A stretch of 64,000 nucleotides of DNA from Litorivita sp040371945 (GCF_040371945.1 NZ_BAABWS010000002.1:310001-374000); one strand, 5' to 3'; counted from the first letter of the stretch, positions 24,685-33,765 are shown. Made by a program: numbers and translations. Notes: generated from the sequence alone by a model not told the origin.

Positions 24685-24706
24685 TACCGCATAAGGGTCC
24701 TGATCC

Positions 24707-26365
24707 ATGACAGCAGATTACATCATCGTCGGCGCGGGCAGCGCGGGCTGCGCCATGGCCTACCGCTTGGCCGAGGCAGGCAAGACGGTCACCGTGATCG
24801 AACACGGCGGCAGCGACGCAGGCCCCTTCATCCAGATGCCTGCGGCGCTAAGTTATCCAATGAATATGGGGCTTTACGATTGGGGGTTCCAATCGCAGCC
24901 CGAACCGCATCTGGGCGGGCGCCGTCTTGTTTGCCCGCGCGGCAAGGTGATCGGCGGCTCCTCCTCGATCAATGGAATGGTCTATGTGCGCGGCCATGCG
25001 CGCGATTTCGACCATTGGGAGCAAAGCGGCGCGGCGGGCTGGTCCTATGCCGATGTGCTGCCCTATTTCAAACGGATGGAAAGCGTGCATGACGGTCAGG
25101 ATCCGGCCTATCGCGGCACAAACGGCCCTTTGCATATCTCGCGCGGACCGCGCAGCAACCCGCTGCACGAGGCTTTCGCCACCTCGGCGCGCCAAGCGGG
25201 CTATGCGCTGACCTCCGACTATAACGGCGCCGCGCAAGAGGGCTTTGGCCCGATGGAGCAGACGATCTACAAAGGCCAACGTTGGTCGGCGGCCAATGCC
25301 TATCTGCGCCCCGCGCAAAAGACCGGCAATGTCGAGGTGATCCGCGCGCTGGCCCTGCGCATCGTCTTTGACGGCAAACGCGCCGTCGGCGTCGAGGTCG
25401 AGCGCAAGGGCGCACGCGATATTTTGCGCGCCGGCGCCGAGGTGATTATCGCGGCCTCGTCGATCAACTCCCCGAAATTGTTGATGCTTTCGGGGATCGG
25501 CCCCGCCGCGCATCTGCGCGCGCATGGCATCGAAGTGATCGCGGATCGCCAAGGGGTGGGGCAGAATTTGCAAGACCACTTGGAGGTGTATTTCCAGATG
25601 GCGGCGAGCCAGCCGGTGACCTTGTTCAAATATTGGAAGCTGGTTTGGAAGGGGCTGATCGGGGCGCAATGGCTGTTCACGCGCCGCGGGCTTGGCGCGT
25701 CGAACCAGTTTGAAACCGCAGGGTTCATCCGCTCCGCCGCCGGTGTCGATTATCCCGATATCCAGTTCCACTTCCTGCCGCTTGCGGTGCGCTATGACGG
25801 CAAGGCCGCCGCCGAGGGGCACGGGTTTCAAGCCCATGTCGGCCCGATGCGCAGCGCCTCGCGCGGGGCGGTCACGCTGGCCTCCGGTGATCCCAAAACC
25901 GCGCCGCAGATCGCGTTCAACTATATGTCCGAAGACAGCGATTGGCGCGATTTTCGCGCCTGTATCCGGCTGACGCGCGAGATTTTCGGCCAAGAAGCGC
26001 TGGCGCCCTTCGTCAAACATGAAATCCAACCGGGTGCAGAGGTGCAATCGGATGCGGCGATTGATGATTTCATCCGCGAGCATGCCGAAAGCGCCTATCA
26101 TCCATGCGGCACCTGCAAGATGGGCGACCCCGCGGCCCCCGATACCGTGGTCGATCCGCAAGGCCGCGTTGTGGGCGTGCAGGGGCTGCGCGTCGCCGAC
26201 AGCAGCATTTTCCCGCGCATCACCAACGGCAACCTCAACGGGCCGAGCATCATGGTGGGCGAGAAAATCGCCGATGCGGTTTTGGGGCGGCAATTGCCGC
26301 GCGACACCCACGCGCCGGTGATGGCGCAAGACTGGCGCGAGACGCAGCGCTCGGCGCACATGTGA
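24707..26365 (+). CDS. betA: Choline dehydrogenase
   Basis: This 552-residue GMC oxidoreductase oxidises choline to betaine aldehyde at the membrane using FAD. FAD motif IIVGAGSAGCAMAYRLAEAGKTVTVIEHGG (5-34), GMC signature 1 GGSSSINGMVYVRGHARDFDHWE, signature 2 ASSINSPKLLMLSGIGP, and the catalytic His region SAYHPCGTCKMG with later NGNLNGPSIMVGEKIAD are all present. It starts 22 bases after betB and completes the betaine pathway. Confidence 0.95.
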   Translation: MTADYIIVGAGSAGCAMAYRLAEAGKTVTVIEHGGSDAGPFIQMPAALSYPMNMGLYDWGFQSQPEPHLGGRRLVCPRGKVIGGSSSINGMVYVRGHARDFDHWEQSGAAGWSYADVLPYFKRMESVHDGQDPAYRGTNGPLHISRGPRSNPLHEAFATSARQAGYALTSDYNGAAQEGFGPMEQTIYKGQRWSAANAYLRPAQKTGNVEVIRALALRIVFDGKRAVGVEVERKGARDILRAGAEVIIAASSINSPKLLMLSGIGPAAHLRAHGIEVIADRQGVGQNLQDHLEVYFQMAASQPVTLFKYWKLVWKGLIGAQWLFTRRGLGASNQFETAGFIRSAAGVDYPDIQFHFLPLAVRYDGKAAAEGHGFQAHVGPMRSASRGAVTLASGDPKTAPQIAFNYMSEDSDWRDFRACIRLTREIFGQEALAPFVKHEIQPGAEVQSDAAIDDFIREHAESAYHPCGTCKMGDPAAPDTVVDPQGRVVGVQGLRVADSSIFPRITNGNLNGPSIMVGEKIADAVLGRQLPRDTHAPVMAQDWRETQRSAHM

Positions 26366-26415
26366 TGTGCATTTGCGCCCTTGGGCGCGGCGGCGCGCGC
26401 GGTTAGATTGCGCCT

Positions 26416-26979
26416 ATGAGCGAAGACAACAACATCGAGACCCGCGCGGGTCTGCCCGAGCATCTGCGGGTCTTGGCGGATAAATATCCGCGCGAGATCT
26501 GGCAGGGACATCCCAACTTCAACGAGCTGACCAGCTTTTGGTTGGAGCGCCATTTGATGTTCCGGCAGGTCTTGGGCAAGCTGCAAGAGGGCAGCGCCGA
26601 GTTTCTGGACGGGCGCGCGCCGCGCTATGTGCCCGAAATGGCGCGCTACACGGGGTTCTTGCTTGAGCAATTGCACGGCCATCACAATATCGAGGACCAC
26701 CATTATTTCCCCAAATTCAAGCCCTTCGACGCCCGTCTTGATGCGGCCTTCGACTTGCTGGATGCGGATCACCATGCGCTGGACGGGCAGATGAATGCCT
26801 TGGCCGAGGCCTCCAATGCGGTGATCGGCGCGGCGCAATCGGGCGGCGATGTGATCACGGCGGCGGGGCATTTGTGCGAGGTGCAAGGCGGGTTTGAACG
26901 CTTCCTCAATCGCCATCTATGCGACGAGGAAGAGGTCATCGTGCCGATCGTTCTGGAATATGGCGACGAGATCACCTGA
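26416..26979 (+). CDS. Hemerythrin HHE-domain protein
   Basis: This 187-residue four-helix protein has ligands spaced as in hemerythrin-like HHE proteins: ERH (His46), HGHHNIEDHHYFP (His87-Glu93-His96), DADHHALD (His119/120) and NRHLCDEEE (His167, Glu171 region). Such proteins bind a di-iron centre that can carry or sense O2, NO or iron. It lies 51 bases after betA but has no link to choline use; it sits just ahead of an FNR-type site and a YdcH gene. Activity cannot be stated from sequence. Confidence 0.88.
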   Translation: MSEDNNIETRAGLPEHLRVLADKYPREIWQGHPNFNELTSFWLERHLMFRQVLGKLQEGSAEFLDGRAPRYVPEMARYTGFLLEQLHGHHNIEDHHYFPKFKPFDARLDAAFDLLDADHHALDGQMNALAEASNAVIGAAQSGGDVITAAGHLCEVQGGFERFLNRHLCDEEEVIVPIVLEYGDEIT

Positions 26980-26983
26980 GCGC

Positions 26984-26997
26984 TTGATCGGGATCAA
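26984..26997. promoter_or_regulatory. FNR/FnrL box
   Basis: TTGATCGGGATCAA is a perfect TTGAT-N4-ATCAA inverted repeat, the consensus for FNR/FnrL. It lies five bases after the hemerythrin stop and 61 bases before the YdcH start, a distance suited to activation of ydcH at low oxygen. Confidence 0.8.
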
Positions 26998-27057
26998 AGT
27001 GGGGGCGCAGGGATCGGGTTAGGCTTTGGTCAAACGCGATAAGAAGGAGACAGCGAG

Positions 27058-27294
27058 ATGAGCCATACCCCCCATGAGTTGCACGAGGAATTCCCCCAGT
27101 TTGCGGATAAAATGACCGAGTTGAAGGCCGCCGACGCGCATTTTTCCAAGCTGGCGGATGAGTACCACGAGATCAACCGCGCCGTGCACCGCGCCGAAAC
27201 GGACATCGAGCCGACCTCCGATCTGACGCAGACCGAAATGCGCAAAAAGCGCGCGGCTTTGAAGGACGAGATTTATCAGATTTTGTCTGTATAA
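27058..27294 (+). CDS. YdcH/DUF465-family small protein
   Basis: This 78-residue protein is nearly all helical, with ELHEEFPQFADKMTELKAADAHFSKLADEYHEINRAVHRAET followed by EMRKKRAALKDEIYQIL, the DUF465 pattern of a short antiparallel coiled coil. AGAAGGAG-like sequence precedes the ATG. The gene is flanked by an FNR box and a strong terminator, so it is probably a single-gene, oxygen-responsive unit. The function of the family is unclear. Confidence 0.9.
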   Translation: MSHTPHELHEEFPQFADKMTELKAADAHFSKLADEYHEINRAVHRAETDIEPTSDLTQTEMRKKRAALKDEIYQILSV

Positions 27295-27314
27295 ACCGGC
27301 CTTGTTTGAACCCC

Positions 27315-27347
27315 AAAAGGGCGCTCCATCATTGGGCGCCCTTTTTT
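27315..27347 (+). terminator. Terminator of ydcH
   Basis: AAAAGGGCGC (27315-27324) pairs with GCGCCCTTTT (27336-27345) around an 11-base loop, ending in six T. The convergent pccR gene ends at 27363, so it may also serve that gene on the other strand. Confidence 0.9.
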
Positions 27348-27362
27348 GCATCGCCGCCCGCG

Positions 27363-28763
27363 TCAGGCGACCTCATAGGGCAGAATGCCGCGCGTGCCTG
27401 CCTCGACCTTGAGGCGGCGCTCCAGCGGCGGGACCGAGCGTTGATGGCAGGTCGCGCGTTCGCAGATGCGGCAGGAAATGCCAATCGGTTCAAAGGCTTG
27501 AGGCATCTGCAAATTCAACCCGTCGGCATAGACCAAAGCATCGGCATGGCGCACCTCGCAGCCCAGAGCAATCGCATAGCGCCGCACCGGCGCGCCAAAG
27601 GAGCCGCCCGATTTCGACACATCGCGCGCGAGGCTGATGTAGCGAACGCCGTCAGGGGTTTCGGCCAGTTGGCGCAAAAACCGCCCCGGCGTTTCAAAGG
27701 CGCGGTGCACATTCCACAAGGGGCAGGCGCCGCCGAAACGGGCAAATTGCAACCGTGTGGCCGAATGGCGTTTGGTGATGGTGCCGGCCTGATCAACGCG
27801 GACGAAAAAGAACGGAATACCTTTGTTTCCAGGGCGTTGCAGGGTCGACAGCCGATGCGCGACCTGTTCGATCGAGGCGCCGAACCGCACTGCCAGACGC
27901 TCCAGATCATGGCGCATCTCGTTGGCGGCGGTCAGAAAGGCGGTGTAGGGCATCAAAGCCGCCCCCGCAAAATAATTGGCCAGCCCGATTTTGGCGATGT
28001 CGCGCGCCTCGCTTGATTGGAACCGCGCCAGATCGAGCGTCGCCTCGATGAGCTGTTCTTGCTCCAGAAGCGCCACCTGCAACAGCATTTGAAAGGTCTG
28101 GGTTTGCGGCGCGGCAGAGGAGGAAATGCGCAGCAATTTCGCCTCGGGATCAAATTGGCGCAGCTTGTCCATATCGGCAAATTCGACCCGCACACCCGCA
28201 TGGCCCAAGGCCTTGATCGCGGCGAGGCGGATGTTGGTCGGCGCACCGCCAGGGGCGGCGAAATGCTCTGCGGCAACATCCACCGCATCGATGTAATTGT
28301 CGCAATAATGGAAGAAATCGCGCACCTCGTCCCACGGGCTGGGCTGTGTGCGGGCATCTTCGCGGCCCAAAGCCTCATCCAGCGAGGCAAGGCGTTCATG
28401 GGTCTGGCGGTAAGCGCGGTGTAGCTCCAAAAAGGCGCGCGCCAGCGTCGGCGCATTGGAGGCGGTCAGGCGCAGATCGGCCAAGGGCGGCGCGATCTCG
28501 GCAAAGACCGGATCGGCCAGCGCCTCGCGCATGTCAGAGACGAGGCGTTCCGCATCACCGGTCGATAACTCTGTGACATCAAAGCCGAATTCCTGCGCCA
28601 GCGAGAGCACCACAGTGGTCGACACCGGCCTGTTGTTGTTCTCCATCTGGTTCAGATAGGGCAAGGACACGCCAAGTTTTCCGGCAAAGGCTTTTTGGGT
28701 CAGCCCCAGCCGCGAGCGCGTTTCGCGCAGCTTGGTGCCTGCGTAGAGTTTTTGCGTTGTCAT
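27363..28763 (-). CDS. pccR: Short-chain fatty acyl-CoA regulator (ScfR family, PccR-like)
   Basis: This 466-residue regulator has an N-terminal XRE helix-turn-helix (KLRETRSRLGLTQKAFAGKLGVSLPYLNQMENNNRPVS, residues 11-48), a central IrrE/ImmA-like region without HExxH, and the C-terminal DUF2083 domain with Cys residues (CRICERATCHQRSVPPLERR). This is the layout of RamB, MccR and Rhodobacter PccR, which bind TTTGCAAA motifs in response to acyl-CoAs. TTTGCAAA lies 51 bases before its start and repeated copies precede pccB, so it probably controls itself and propionyl-CoA carboxylase. Confidence 0.88.
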   Translation of the reverse strand: MTTQKLYAGTKLRETRSRLGLTQKAFAGKLGVSLPYLNQMENNNRPVSTTVVLSLAQEFGFDVTELSTGDAERLVSDMREALADPVFAEIAPPLADLRLTASNAPTLARAFLELHRAYRQTHERLASLDEALGREDARTQPSPWDEVRDFFHYCDNYIDAVDVAAEHFAAPGGAPTNIRLAAIKALGHAGVRVEFADMDKLRQFDPEAKLLRISSSAAPQTQTFQMLLQVALLEQEQLIEATLDLARFQSSEARDIAKIGLANYFAGAALMPYTAFLTAANEMRHDLERLAVRFGASIEQVAHRLSTLQRPGNKGIPFFFVRVDQAGTITKRHSATRLQFARFGGACPLWNVHRAFETPGRFLRQLAETPDGVRYISLARDVSKSGGSFGAPVRRYAIALGCEVRHADALVYADGLNLQMPQAFEPIGISCRICERATCHQRSVPPLERRLKVEAGTRGILPYEVA

Positions 28764-28813
28764 GGTGCCGCTTCTGCCTGCCCTTGCCTTGGAAAACCTT
28801 CATCAAGGTTAAC

Positions 28814-28821
28814 TTTGCAAA
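28814..28821. promoter_or_regulatory. PccR-type box upstream of pccR
   Basis: A perfect TTTGCAAA octamer lies 51 bases upstream of the pccR start, flanked by GGTTAAC at 28807-28813 and again at 28826-28832. The expected use is autoregulation. Confidence 0.65.
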
Positions 28822-28871
28822 ACACGGTTAACAAGCTGCTAACTCCGGCCGGTGACGCGGCAAAAAATGCG

Positions 28872-30092
28872 CTAGGGCATGATTTGTTTTTCGCGCCGCA
28901 TGACGTAGAGGATCGACGCCAGACCGGCAAAACCCGACAGCACCATAAGTATCAGCAGAGGTGTCGCCCCCGTGCCCGGATGCAGCAGCACGCCCGCGAT
29001 GGCCGAGAGCGCCGCCCCGCCGCCGATCATGATCGACGCGCCCAGCCCCGAGGCCGTGCCCGCCAGATGCGGGCGCACCGAAAGCATCCCCGCCGTAGCA
29101 TTGGGGATGGTCATACCGTTGCCCAGCCCGACGAAACACATCAGCCCAAAGAAGGTATAGACCGTGTCATGGCCGGTGCTGTCGATGATCAGCGACAGCC
29201 CCACGCCGAAGATCGTGAACAATAGCCCGACAATCACCATTGCATTGATCCCGAAGCGCGTGGAATAGCGCGCCGAGAGGAAATTGCCGACGAAATACCC
29301 CACCGAGGGCGCGCCGAAAAACAGCCCGAGCATCTGTGGATTGAGGCCGTAAACCATGCTGCCCACAAAGGGCGCCCCGCCCAGATAGGCAAAAAACGTG
29401 CCCGATCCGAGGGCGGAGGCGAGGCAATAGCCCCAAAACCGCCGCGAGGTCAAAAGCTCGGGGTATTGGGCGAATTGCTGGCCCAATGTGTTGCCTGAAC
29501 GGCCGCCGGTTTCGCCCAGATCGAAATAGGAGAGCGCCAGAACCACAAGGCCGACCCAGAAGAGCAGCCAGAAATTCGACTCCCATCCCAAAGTGCCGTC
29601 CAAAAGCCCGCCGATCGCAGGTGCGGCCATCGGCACGACCGCCATGCCCATAGTGACATAGGCGATCTGCGAGCTGGCCTTTTCGGGGTCCGAGACCATA
29701 TCGCGGATCACTGCCCGCGACAAAACCATGGCGGCGGCGGTGGTGGCTTGCAGCATCCGGAAAAACAAGAACCAGCCGACGCTGGGCGCATAGATGCAGC
29801 CTAAACTGGCAAGGCAGAAAATCACCGTGCCCCAGATGATCACCGGCCTGCGCCCGATCATATCGCCGACGGGGCCGATCATAATCTGCAAGATTGCCGA
29901 GAAGCCCAGATAGATGCCAACCGACAGGCCCATAACCCCCGTCGAGGTGCCAAAATGCGCCGCCATCGACGGGAGCGAAGGCAGATACACGTTGATCGCG
30001 AGGGCCGAGATGCTGGCCAGCAAAACCAGCGTCAGGATATGTGGCGGGGTCGAGCGGCGCAAAAATTGCGCGGCGGGTAATGAATTGTCCAT
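28872..30092 (-). CDS. Bcr/CflA-family MFS drug efflux transporter
   Basis: This 406-residue protein has 12 helices. Features are the first helix with INVYLPSLPSMAAHFG (D/E1 region of DHA1 pumps), GPVGDMIGRRPVIIWG (MFS motif A), motif C-like VVPMAAPAIGGLLDGTLGWESNFW, and SARYSTRFGINAMVIVG. Members export bicyclomycin, chloramphenicol-type drugs or sulfonamides; no substrate can be given. It lies between pccR and pccB but is transcribed away from pccB, with TTTGCAAA boxes in the shared upstream region. Confidence 0.9.
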   Translation of the reverse strand: MDNSLPAAQFLRRSTPPHILTLVLLASISALAINVYLPSLPSMAAHFGTSTGVMGLSVGIYLGFSAILQIMIGPVGDMIGRRPVIIWGTVIFCLASLGCIYAPSVGWFLFFRMLQATTAAAMVLSRAVIRDMVSDPEKASSQIAYVTMGMAVVPMAAPAIGGLLDGTLGWESNFWLLFWVGLVVLALSYFDLGETGGRSGNTLGQQFAQYPELLTSRRFWGYCLASALGSGTFFAYLGGAPFVGSMVYGLNPQMLGLFFGAPSVGYFVGNFLSARYSTRFGINAMVIVGLLFTIFGVGLSLIIDSTGHDTVYTFFGLMCFVGLGNGMTIPNATAGMLSVRPHLAGTASGLGASIMIGGGAALSAIAGVLLHPGTGATPLLILMVLSGFAGLASILYVMRREKQIMP

Positions 30093-30287
30093 TGGGTGTG
30101 ATTATGCCTGTGCATGGGGCCTTGTCCATCGCTGTGCGGTTTCTACGGGGAGCGCATTTGCACAGCCATGCCGCGCCTTGTGCACAGTTCCTTCGCGTCA
30201 CGTTTCGGTCTGCGCGCAGGAGCGCCGAGGGGGCGGGCACACAGGGCCACCGATCACGCCAAAAGCCGCGGCTTCGCGTCAAGAAAA

Positions 30288-30345
30288 TTAGCAAATTTGC
30301 AATTTGCAGCAATATGATATTCTTGAATTTGCAAATTTGCGCAAT
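30288..30345. promoter_or_regulatory. Clustered PccR-type boxes upstream of pccB
   Basis: Two clusters are present: TTAGCAAA, TTTGCAAT and TTTGCAGC in tandem at 30288-30310, and TTTGCAAA followed directly by TTTGCGCA at 30328-30343. They lie 61-116 bases before the pccB ATG in a locally AT-rich stretch. Rhodobacter PccR is reported to bind paired TTTGCAAA motifs, so these are probably its activation sites. Confidence 0.75.
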
Positions 30346-30403
30346 TCCGCTTTAGCGCGCGCCGCGCCATGTGTATGGTCCGCGCAAACAAGAGGGGAAT
30401 TCC

Positions 30404-31936
30404 ATGAAAGATATCCTGCAAGAATTGAACGAACGGCGCGAAGTCGCGCGTTTGGGCGGCGGACAAAAGCGTATTGATGCGCAGCATTCCAAGGGCAAAT
30501 TGACCGCGCGCGAGCGTATCGAATTGTTGCTCGACGAGGACAGCTTTGAAGAGTTCGACATGTTCGTCACCCATCGCTGCACCGATTTTGGCATGGAAAA
30601 ACAAAAGCATGCTGGCGATGGCGTGATCACCGGATGGGGCACCATCAATGGCCGTCTCGTTTATGTCTTCTCTCAGGATTTCACCGTTTTCGGCGGATCG
30701 CTCTCCGAAACACACGCGCAAAAAATCTGCAAAATCCAAGACATGGCGATCCAGAATGGCGCGCCGGTGATTGGCTTGAACGACTCGGGCGGCGCGCGCA
30801 TCCAAGAGGGCGTGGCCTCGCTTGCAGGTTATGCCGAAGTGTTCCAGCGCAACATCATGGCCTCGGGCGTGGTGCCGCAAATCTCGGTGATCATGGGGCC
30901 ATGCGCGGGCGGCGCGGTGTATTCCCCCGCGATGACCGACTTTATCTTCATGGTCAAAGACAGCTCCTACATGTTCGTCACCGGCCCTGACGTGGTCAAA
31001 ACCGTGACCAACGAGCAAGTGACGGCCGAAGAATTGGGCGGGGCCTCGACCCATACCAAGAAGTCCTCGGTCGCCGACGGGGCCTTTGAAAACGACGTCG
31101 AAGCGCTCGCCGAAGTGCGCCGCTTGGTCGATTTCTTGCCGCTCAACAACCGCGAAAAGCCCCCCGTGCGCCCCTTCTTTGACGAGCCGGGCCGTGTGGA
31201 GCAAAGCCTCGATACATTGATCCCTGAAAACGCCAATGCGCCCTATGACATGAAGGAATTGATCCTCAAGGTCGCGGATGAGGCGGATTTTTACGAGATC
31301 CAAGAGGATTTCGCCAAAAATATCATCACCGGCTTCATGCGCCTCGAAGGCCAGACGGTTGGCGTTGTCGCCAACCAGCCGATGGTGCTCGCGGGCTGCC
31401 TCGATATCGACAGCTCGCGCAAGGCGGCGCGTTTTGTGCGCTTCTGTGATGCCTTTGAAATTCCGATCCTGACGCTTGTCGACGTGCCCGGATTCTTGCC
31501 CGGCACCAGCCAAGAATACGGCGGCGTCATCAAACACGGCGCGAAATTGCTCTTTGCTTATGGCGAGGCGACCGTGCCGAAGGTGACCGTCATCACCCGC
31601 AAAGCCTATGGCGGGGCCTACGACGTGATGGCCTCCAAACACCTGCGCGGTGATTTCAACTATGCTTGGCCCACCGCCGAAATCGCGGTGATGGGCGCCA
31701 AGGGCGCGACCGAGATCATCCATCGCGGCGATTTGGGTGATGCTGAGAAAATCGCGGCCCATACCAAGGACTATGAAGACCGTTTCGCCAACCCCTTCGT
31801 GGCGGCGGAAAAAGGCTTCATCGACGAGGTGATCCAACCGCGCAGCACCCGCAAACGGGTCAGCCGCGCCTTCGCCTCCCTGCGCGGCAAAAAACTGGAA
31901 AACCCGTGGAAGAAACACGACAATATCCCGCTGTAA
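30404..31936 (+). CDS. pccB: Propionyl-CoA carboxylase beta subunit
   Basis: This 510-residue carboxyltransferase subunit transfers CO2 from carboxybiotin to propionyl-CoA, giving methylmalonyl-CoA. Both halves show oxyanion glycine pairs: NDSGGARIQEGVASLAGYAEVFQRN with MGPCAGGAVYSPAMTDF in the first, and LVDVPGFLPGTSQEYGGVIKHGAKLLFAYGEATVPKVTVITRKAYGGAYDVM in the second. ATG 30404 was chosen for its AGAGGGG site and the family start MKDILQEL. It heads a long run of co-directional genes reaching mcm and is probably activated by PccR. Confidence 0.97.
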   Translation: MKDILQELNERREVARLGGGQKRIDAQHSKGKLTARERIELLLDEDSFEEFDMFVTHRCTDFGMEKQKHAGDGVITGWGTINGRLVYVFSQDFTVFGGSLSETHAQKICKIQDMAIQNGAPVIGLNDSGGARIQEGVASLAGYAEVFQRNIMASGVVPQISVIMGPCAGGAVYSPAMTDFIFMVKDSSYMFVTGPDVVKTVTNEQVTAEELGGASTHTKKSSVADGAFENDVEALAEVRRLVDFLPLNNREKPPVRPFFDEPGRVEQSLDTLIPENANAPYDMKELILKVADEADFYEIQEDFAKNIITGFMRLEGQTVGVVANQPMVLAGCLDIDSSRKAARFVRFCDAFEIPILTLVDVPGFLPGTSQEYGGVIKHGAKLLFAYGEATVPKVTVITRKAYGGAYDVMASKHLRGDFNYAWPTAEIAVMGAKGATEIIHRGDLGDAEKIAAHTKDYEDRFANPFVAAEKGFIDEVIQPRSTRKRVSRAFASLRGKKLENPWKKHDNIPL

Positions 31937-31980
31937 GGCGGGGTATCGACGTGGTTTTGGATCGATAAGGGGCACAGCGC

Positions 31981-32349
31981 ATGGCGCGGCACAGATGGCA
32001 TATCCTGCGCGACGATGCGTCGGTGACAGTGGCTCGGCATTTGCCGGTGCGGCTTGATCTGGCGGTCGAGGCCTGTGTGCCATTGCCCGCGTCGCAACCC
32101 GTGTCGCGGGGCCGCGTGGCGCATCAAATCCGCCAAGACATGTGGCGCGCCTTGCAAGACTTGCGCGGGTTCTCCCCCGTGGTGCGCGTGGCGCGCGAGG
32201 GCGATGTCTTGCGCGTGACGGCGGGCGGGCGTTTGGCGGCCAAAGTCGGGGCAGGGGGCGCAGAGGCGGCGCTTGCCACGCTGTTGGAGCGCGCCGATCT
32301 GCGCGCCCGCTGGATCGCCCATGCAACAAGGCGCGCCGCCCATGCATAG
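31981..32349 (+). CDS. Conserved hypothetical protein in the pcc cluster
   Basis: This 122-residue basic protein is rich in Arg and Ala, with no signal peptide or membrane helix. It reads as a small alpha/beta protein (VARHLPVRLDLAVEACVPLPAS ... VVRVAREGDVLRVTAGGRLAAKV). AAGGGG lies upstream and the stop overlaps the next gene by eight bases, so it is translated as part of the pcc transcript. No function can be assigned. Confidence 0.65.
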   Translation: MARHRWHILRDDASVTVARHLPVRLDLAVEACVPLPASQPVSRGRVAHQIRQDMWRALQDLRGFSPVVRVAREGDVLRVTAGGRLAAKVGAGGAEAALATLLERADLRARWIAHATRRAAHA

Positions 32350-32755
32350 CCGCGCGTTCAAAGCCATTTCATTCGCCGCCATCCTGAGCGTCCTGACGGG
32401 CGCGGCGGCCACGGCGACGGGGCAGGAGGAGCCTCTCGCCGTGCCTTCAGGACAGCCGGTAGAATTTGTCGAAATGCTCTGGGACCGTCCGGGCGGCGGG
32501 CTTGTCTATCGCTTCCGCTTTCTTGCGCCGCAGATCAGCGCGGGCATGGGGTTCGAGCAGTCGGCGGCCGATATGGAATATCTGTGCCGCGAATTTGCGC
32601 TGCCGCGTGTGGCCAATACCGGCCCGCAGCCGCGCCAGATCATCATCTCCTTGGCCGATCGTCCGGTTGAATTCGGCGTCACCGATGCCGACGCGGTTCA
32701 GTATTTCGAGGCTTACCGCGTCGAAAACGGCGGCTGTATCTGGGAGATGTTTTGA
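32342..32755 (+). CDS. Exported DUF6497-like protein
   Basis: This 137-residue protein has a hydrophobic signal segment (FKAISFAAILSVLTGAAATATG) and then a small domain with LAVPSGQPVEFVEMLWD, RFRFLAPQIS, three cysteines (CREFALP near 83 and the C-terminal GGCIWEMF) and LADRPVEFGVTDADAVQYFEAY. This matches a Rhodobacterales-specific acetolactate-synthase-adjacent/DUF6497-type family as I recall it; the number is given with caution. It starts inside the previous gene. Confidence 0.65.
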   Translation: MHSRAFKAISFAAILSVLTGAAATATGQEEPLAVPSGQPVEFVEMLWDRPGGGLVYRFRFLAPQISAGMGFEQSAADMEYLCREFALPRVANTGPQPRQIIISLADRPVEFGVTDADAVQYFEAYRVENGGCIWEMF

Positions 32756-32969
32756 TGCTGCCACAATATCTAGCAGCTCTAGCGCGGGCTGGCCGCCGTG
32801 ATGCGGCTTTCGCATCACAGGGCGCGGGCTTGTTGGTGCCCGCATATCCAAAAATGCCATTCTCGTCTATGATCGACGCAGGTCCCGTGGTGGGGCCCAA
32901 ACCCGAAATGGGGAAGATGCCGTGCGCGAAACGCACGCGCAAAGCAGTAGATAGAGACAGGAGTTTCAT

Positions 32970-33113
32970 ATGTCCAAGAGCGTCAAAGCCTTGCTGGCCC
33001 TCAGCCTCGTTGCCTTTGTGGCAGCCTGCGCCAAGCAAGCCGAAGAAGAATATGTCATGGTTGATCCCGAGCCGATCTCCATGGAACCGACCTACACGGG
33101 CAAGCTCAAATAA
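32970..33113 (+). CDS. 47-residue lipoprotein
   Basis: A short gene with AGGAG seven bases before its ATG encodes MSKSVKALLALSLVAFVAAC followed by AKQAEEEYVMVDPEPISMEP and a basic end. VAAC is a clear lipobox, so Cys20 should be lipidated, leaving a 28-residue acidic tail. The same small lipoprotein is expected in related genomes at this place between pccB and pccA. Function unknown. Confidence 0.75.
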   Translation: MSKSVKALLALSLVAFVAACAKQAEEEYVMVDPEPISMEPTYTGKLK

Positions 33114-33245
33114 GCTTGCACGGCTAAGCAGGGGATCGGCGCCAGCGCCGGTCCCGACCGCCGCCTTGACCACCGCCATGGTGCGGGTCAGCCTCGCGGC
33201 CTCGTCGCAACCGCGCCTCATGCGCCCCATTTTGGAGGGCGCGGC

Positions 33246-33593
33246 ATGATCAAACATCGCGGCTTCCCCGGACGGCTTCCGGGCACTGATTTTCAATTTG
33301 TTATACGCCGCGGCAACCCGCGCGGGGTCACGCCGCTCAAACGGCTCGAACGTCGTCCGGACCGGCGCCCTGCCGACCGGCGCGCGGATGCGGGTTTCAT
33401 GCAAGCCCTGTGGGATCATTTTGGCACCGAGCCCTTTGAGCGCGGCAATCTTGATGCGGGGCGGCTGAGCTGGCTGTTCGGGCGCGAGGTCATCCCCGCC
33501 GAAGACCCCTTCGATCATGAAAGCTATGAGGCCTTGCTGCGCATCGACCCGCAGGCGGTTGCCATCTCCTTTCCCGATGTCATGGAAGATTGA
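33246..33593 (+). CDS. Conserved hypothetical protein in the pcc cluster
   Basis: This 115-residue protein has GGAGG eight bases before the ATG. The N-terminal half is very basic (RGNPRGVTPLKRLERRPDRRPADRRAD) and the C-terminal half acidic and aromatic (GFMQALWDHFGTEPFERGNLDAGRLSWLFGREVIPAEDPFDHESYEALLRIDPQ). No signal peptide or membrane segment is seen. The split charge suggests a nucleic-acid or protein adaptor, but nothing specific can be claimed. Confidence 0.6.
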   Translation: MIKHRGFPGRLPGTDFQFVIRRGNPRGVTPLKRLERRPDRRPADRRADAGFMQALWDHFGTEPFERGNLDAGRLSWLFGREVIPAEDPFDHESYEALLRIDPQAVAISFPDVMED

Positions 33594-33765
33594 TGCGCGG
33601 GATTTCGCCACATATCCAGCCCGATCAGCGGCTTAGCGCCTGTTTCGGCCCGCGCGCGGCGCAGGGCTTGGCGCGCGCAGGCCTGCGCGGCAGGTTGGCC
33701 TTCGTGACTGTTGCGCCAGTGTTTGGCGCTTTGACTGTTTGTCAAAACCGTTACCCTTCCCTTGG

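Noticed and set aside
30254..32347. 697-codon open frame on the minus strand
   Set aside because: It is antisense to pccB and has no recognisable domain; composition is that of a shadow.
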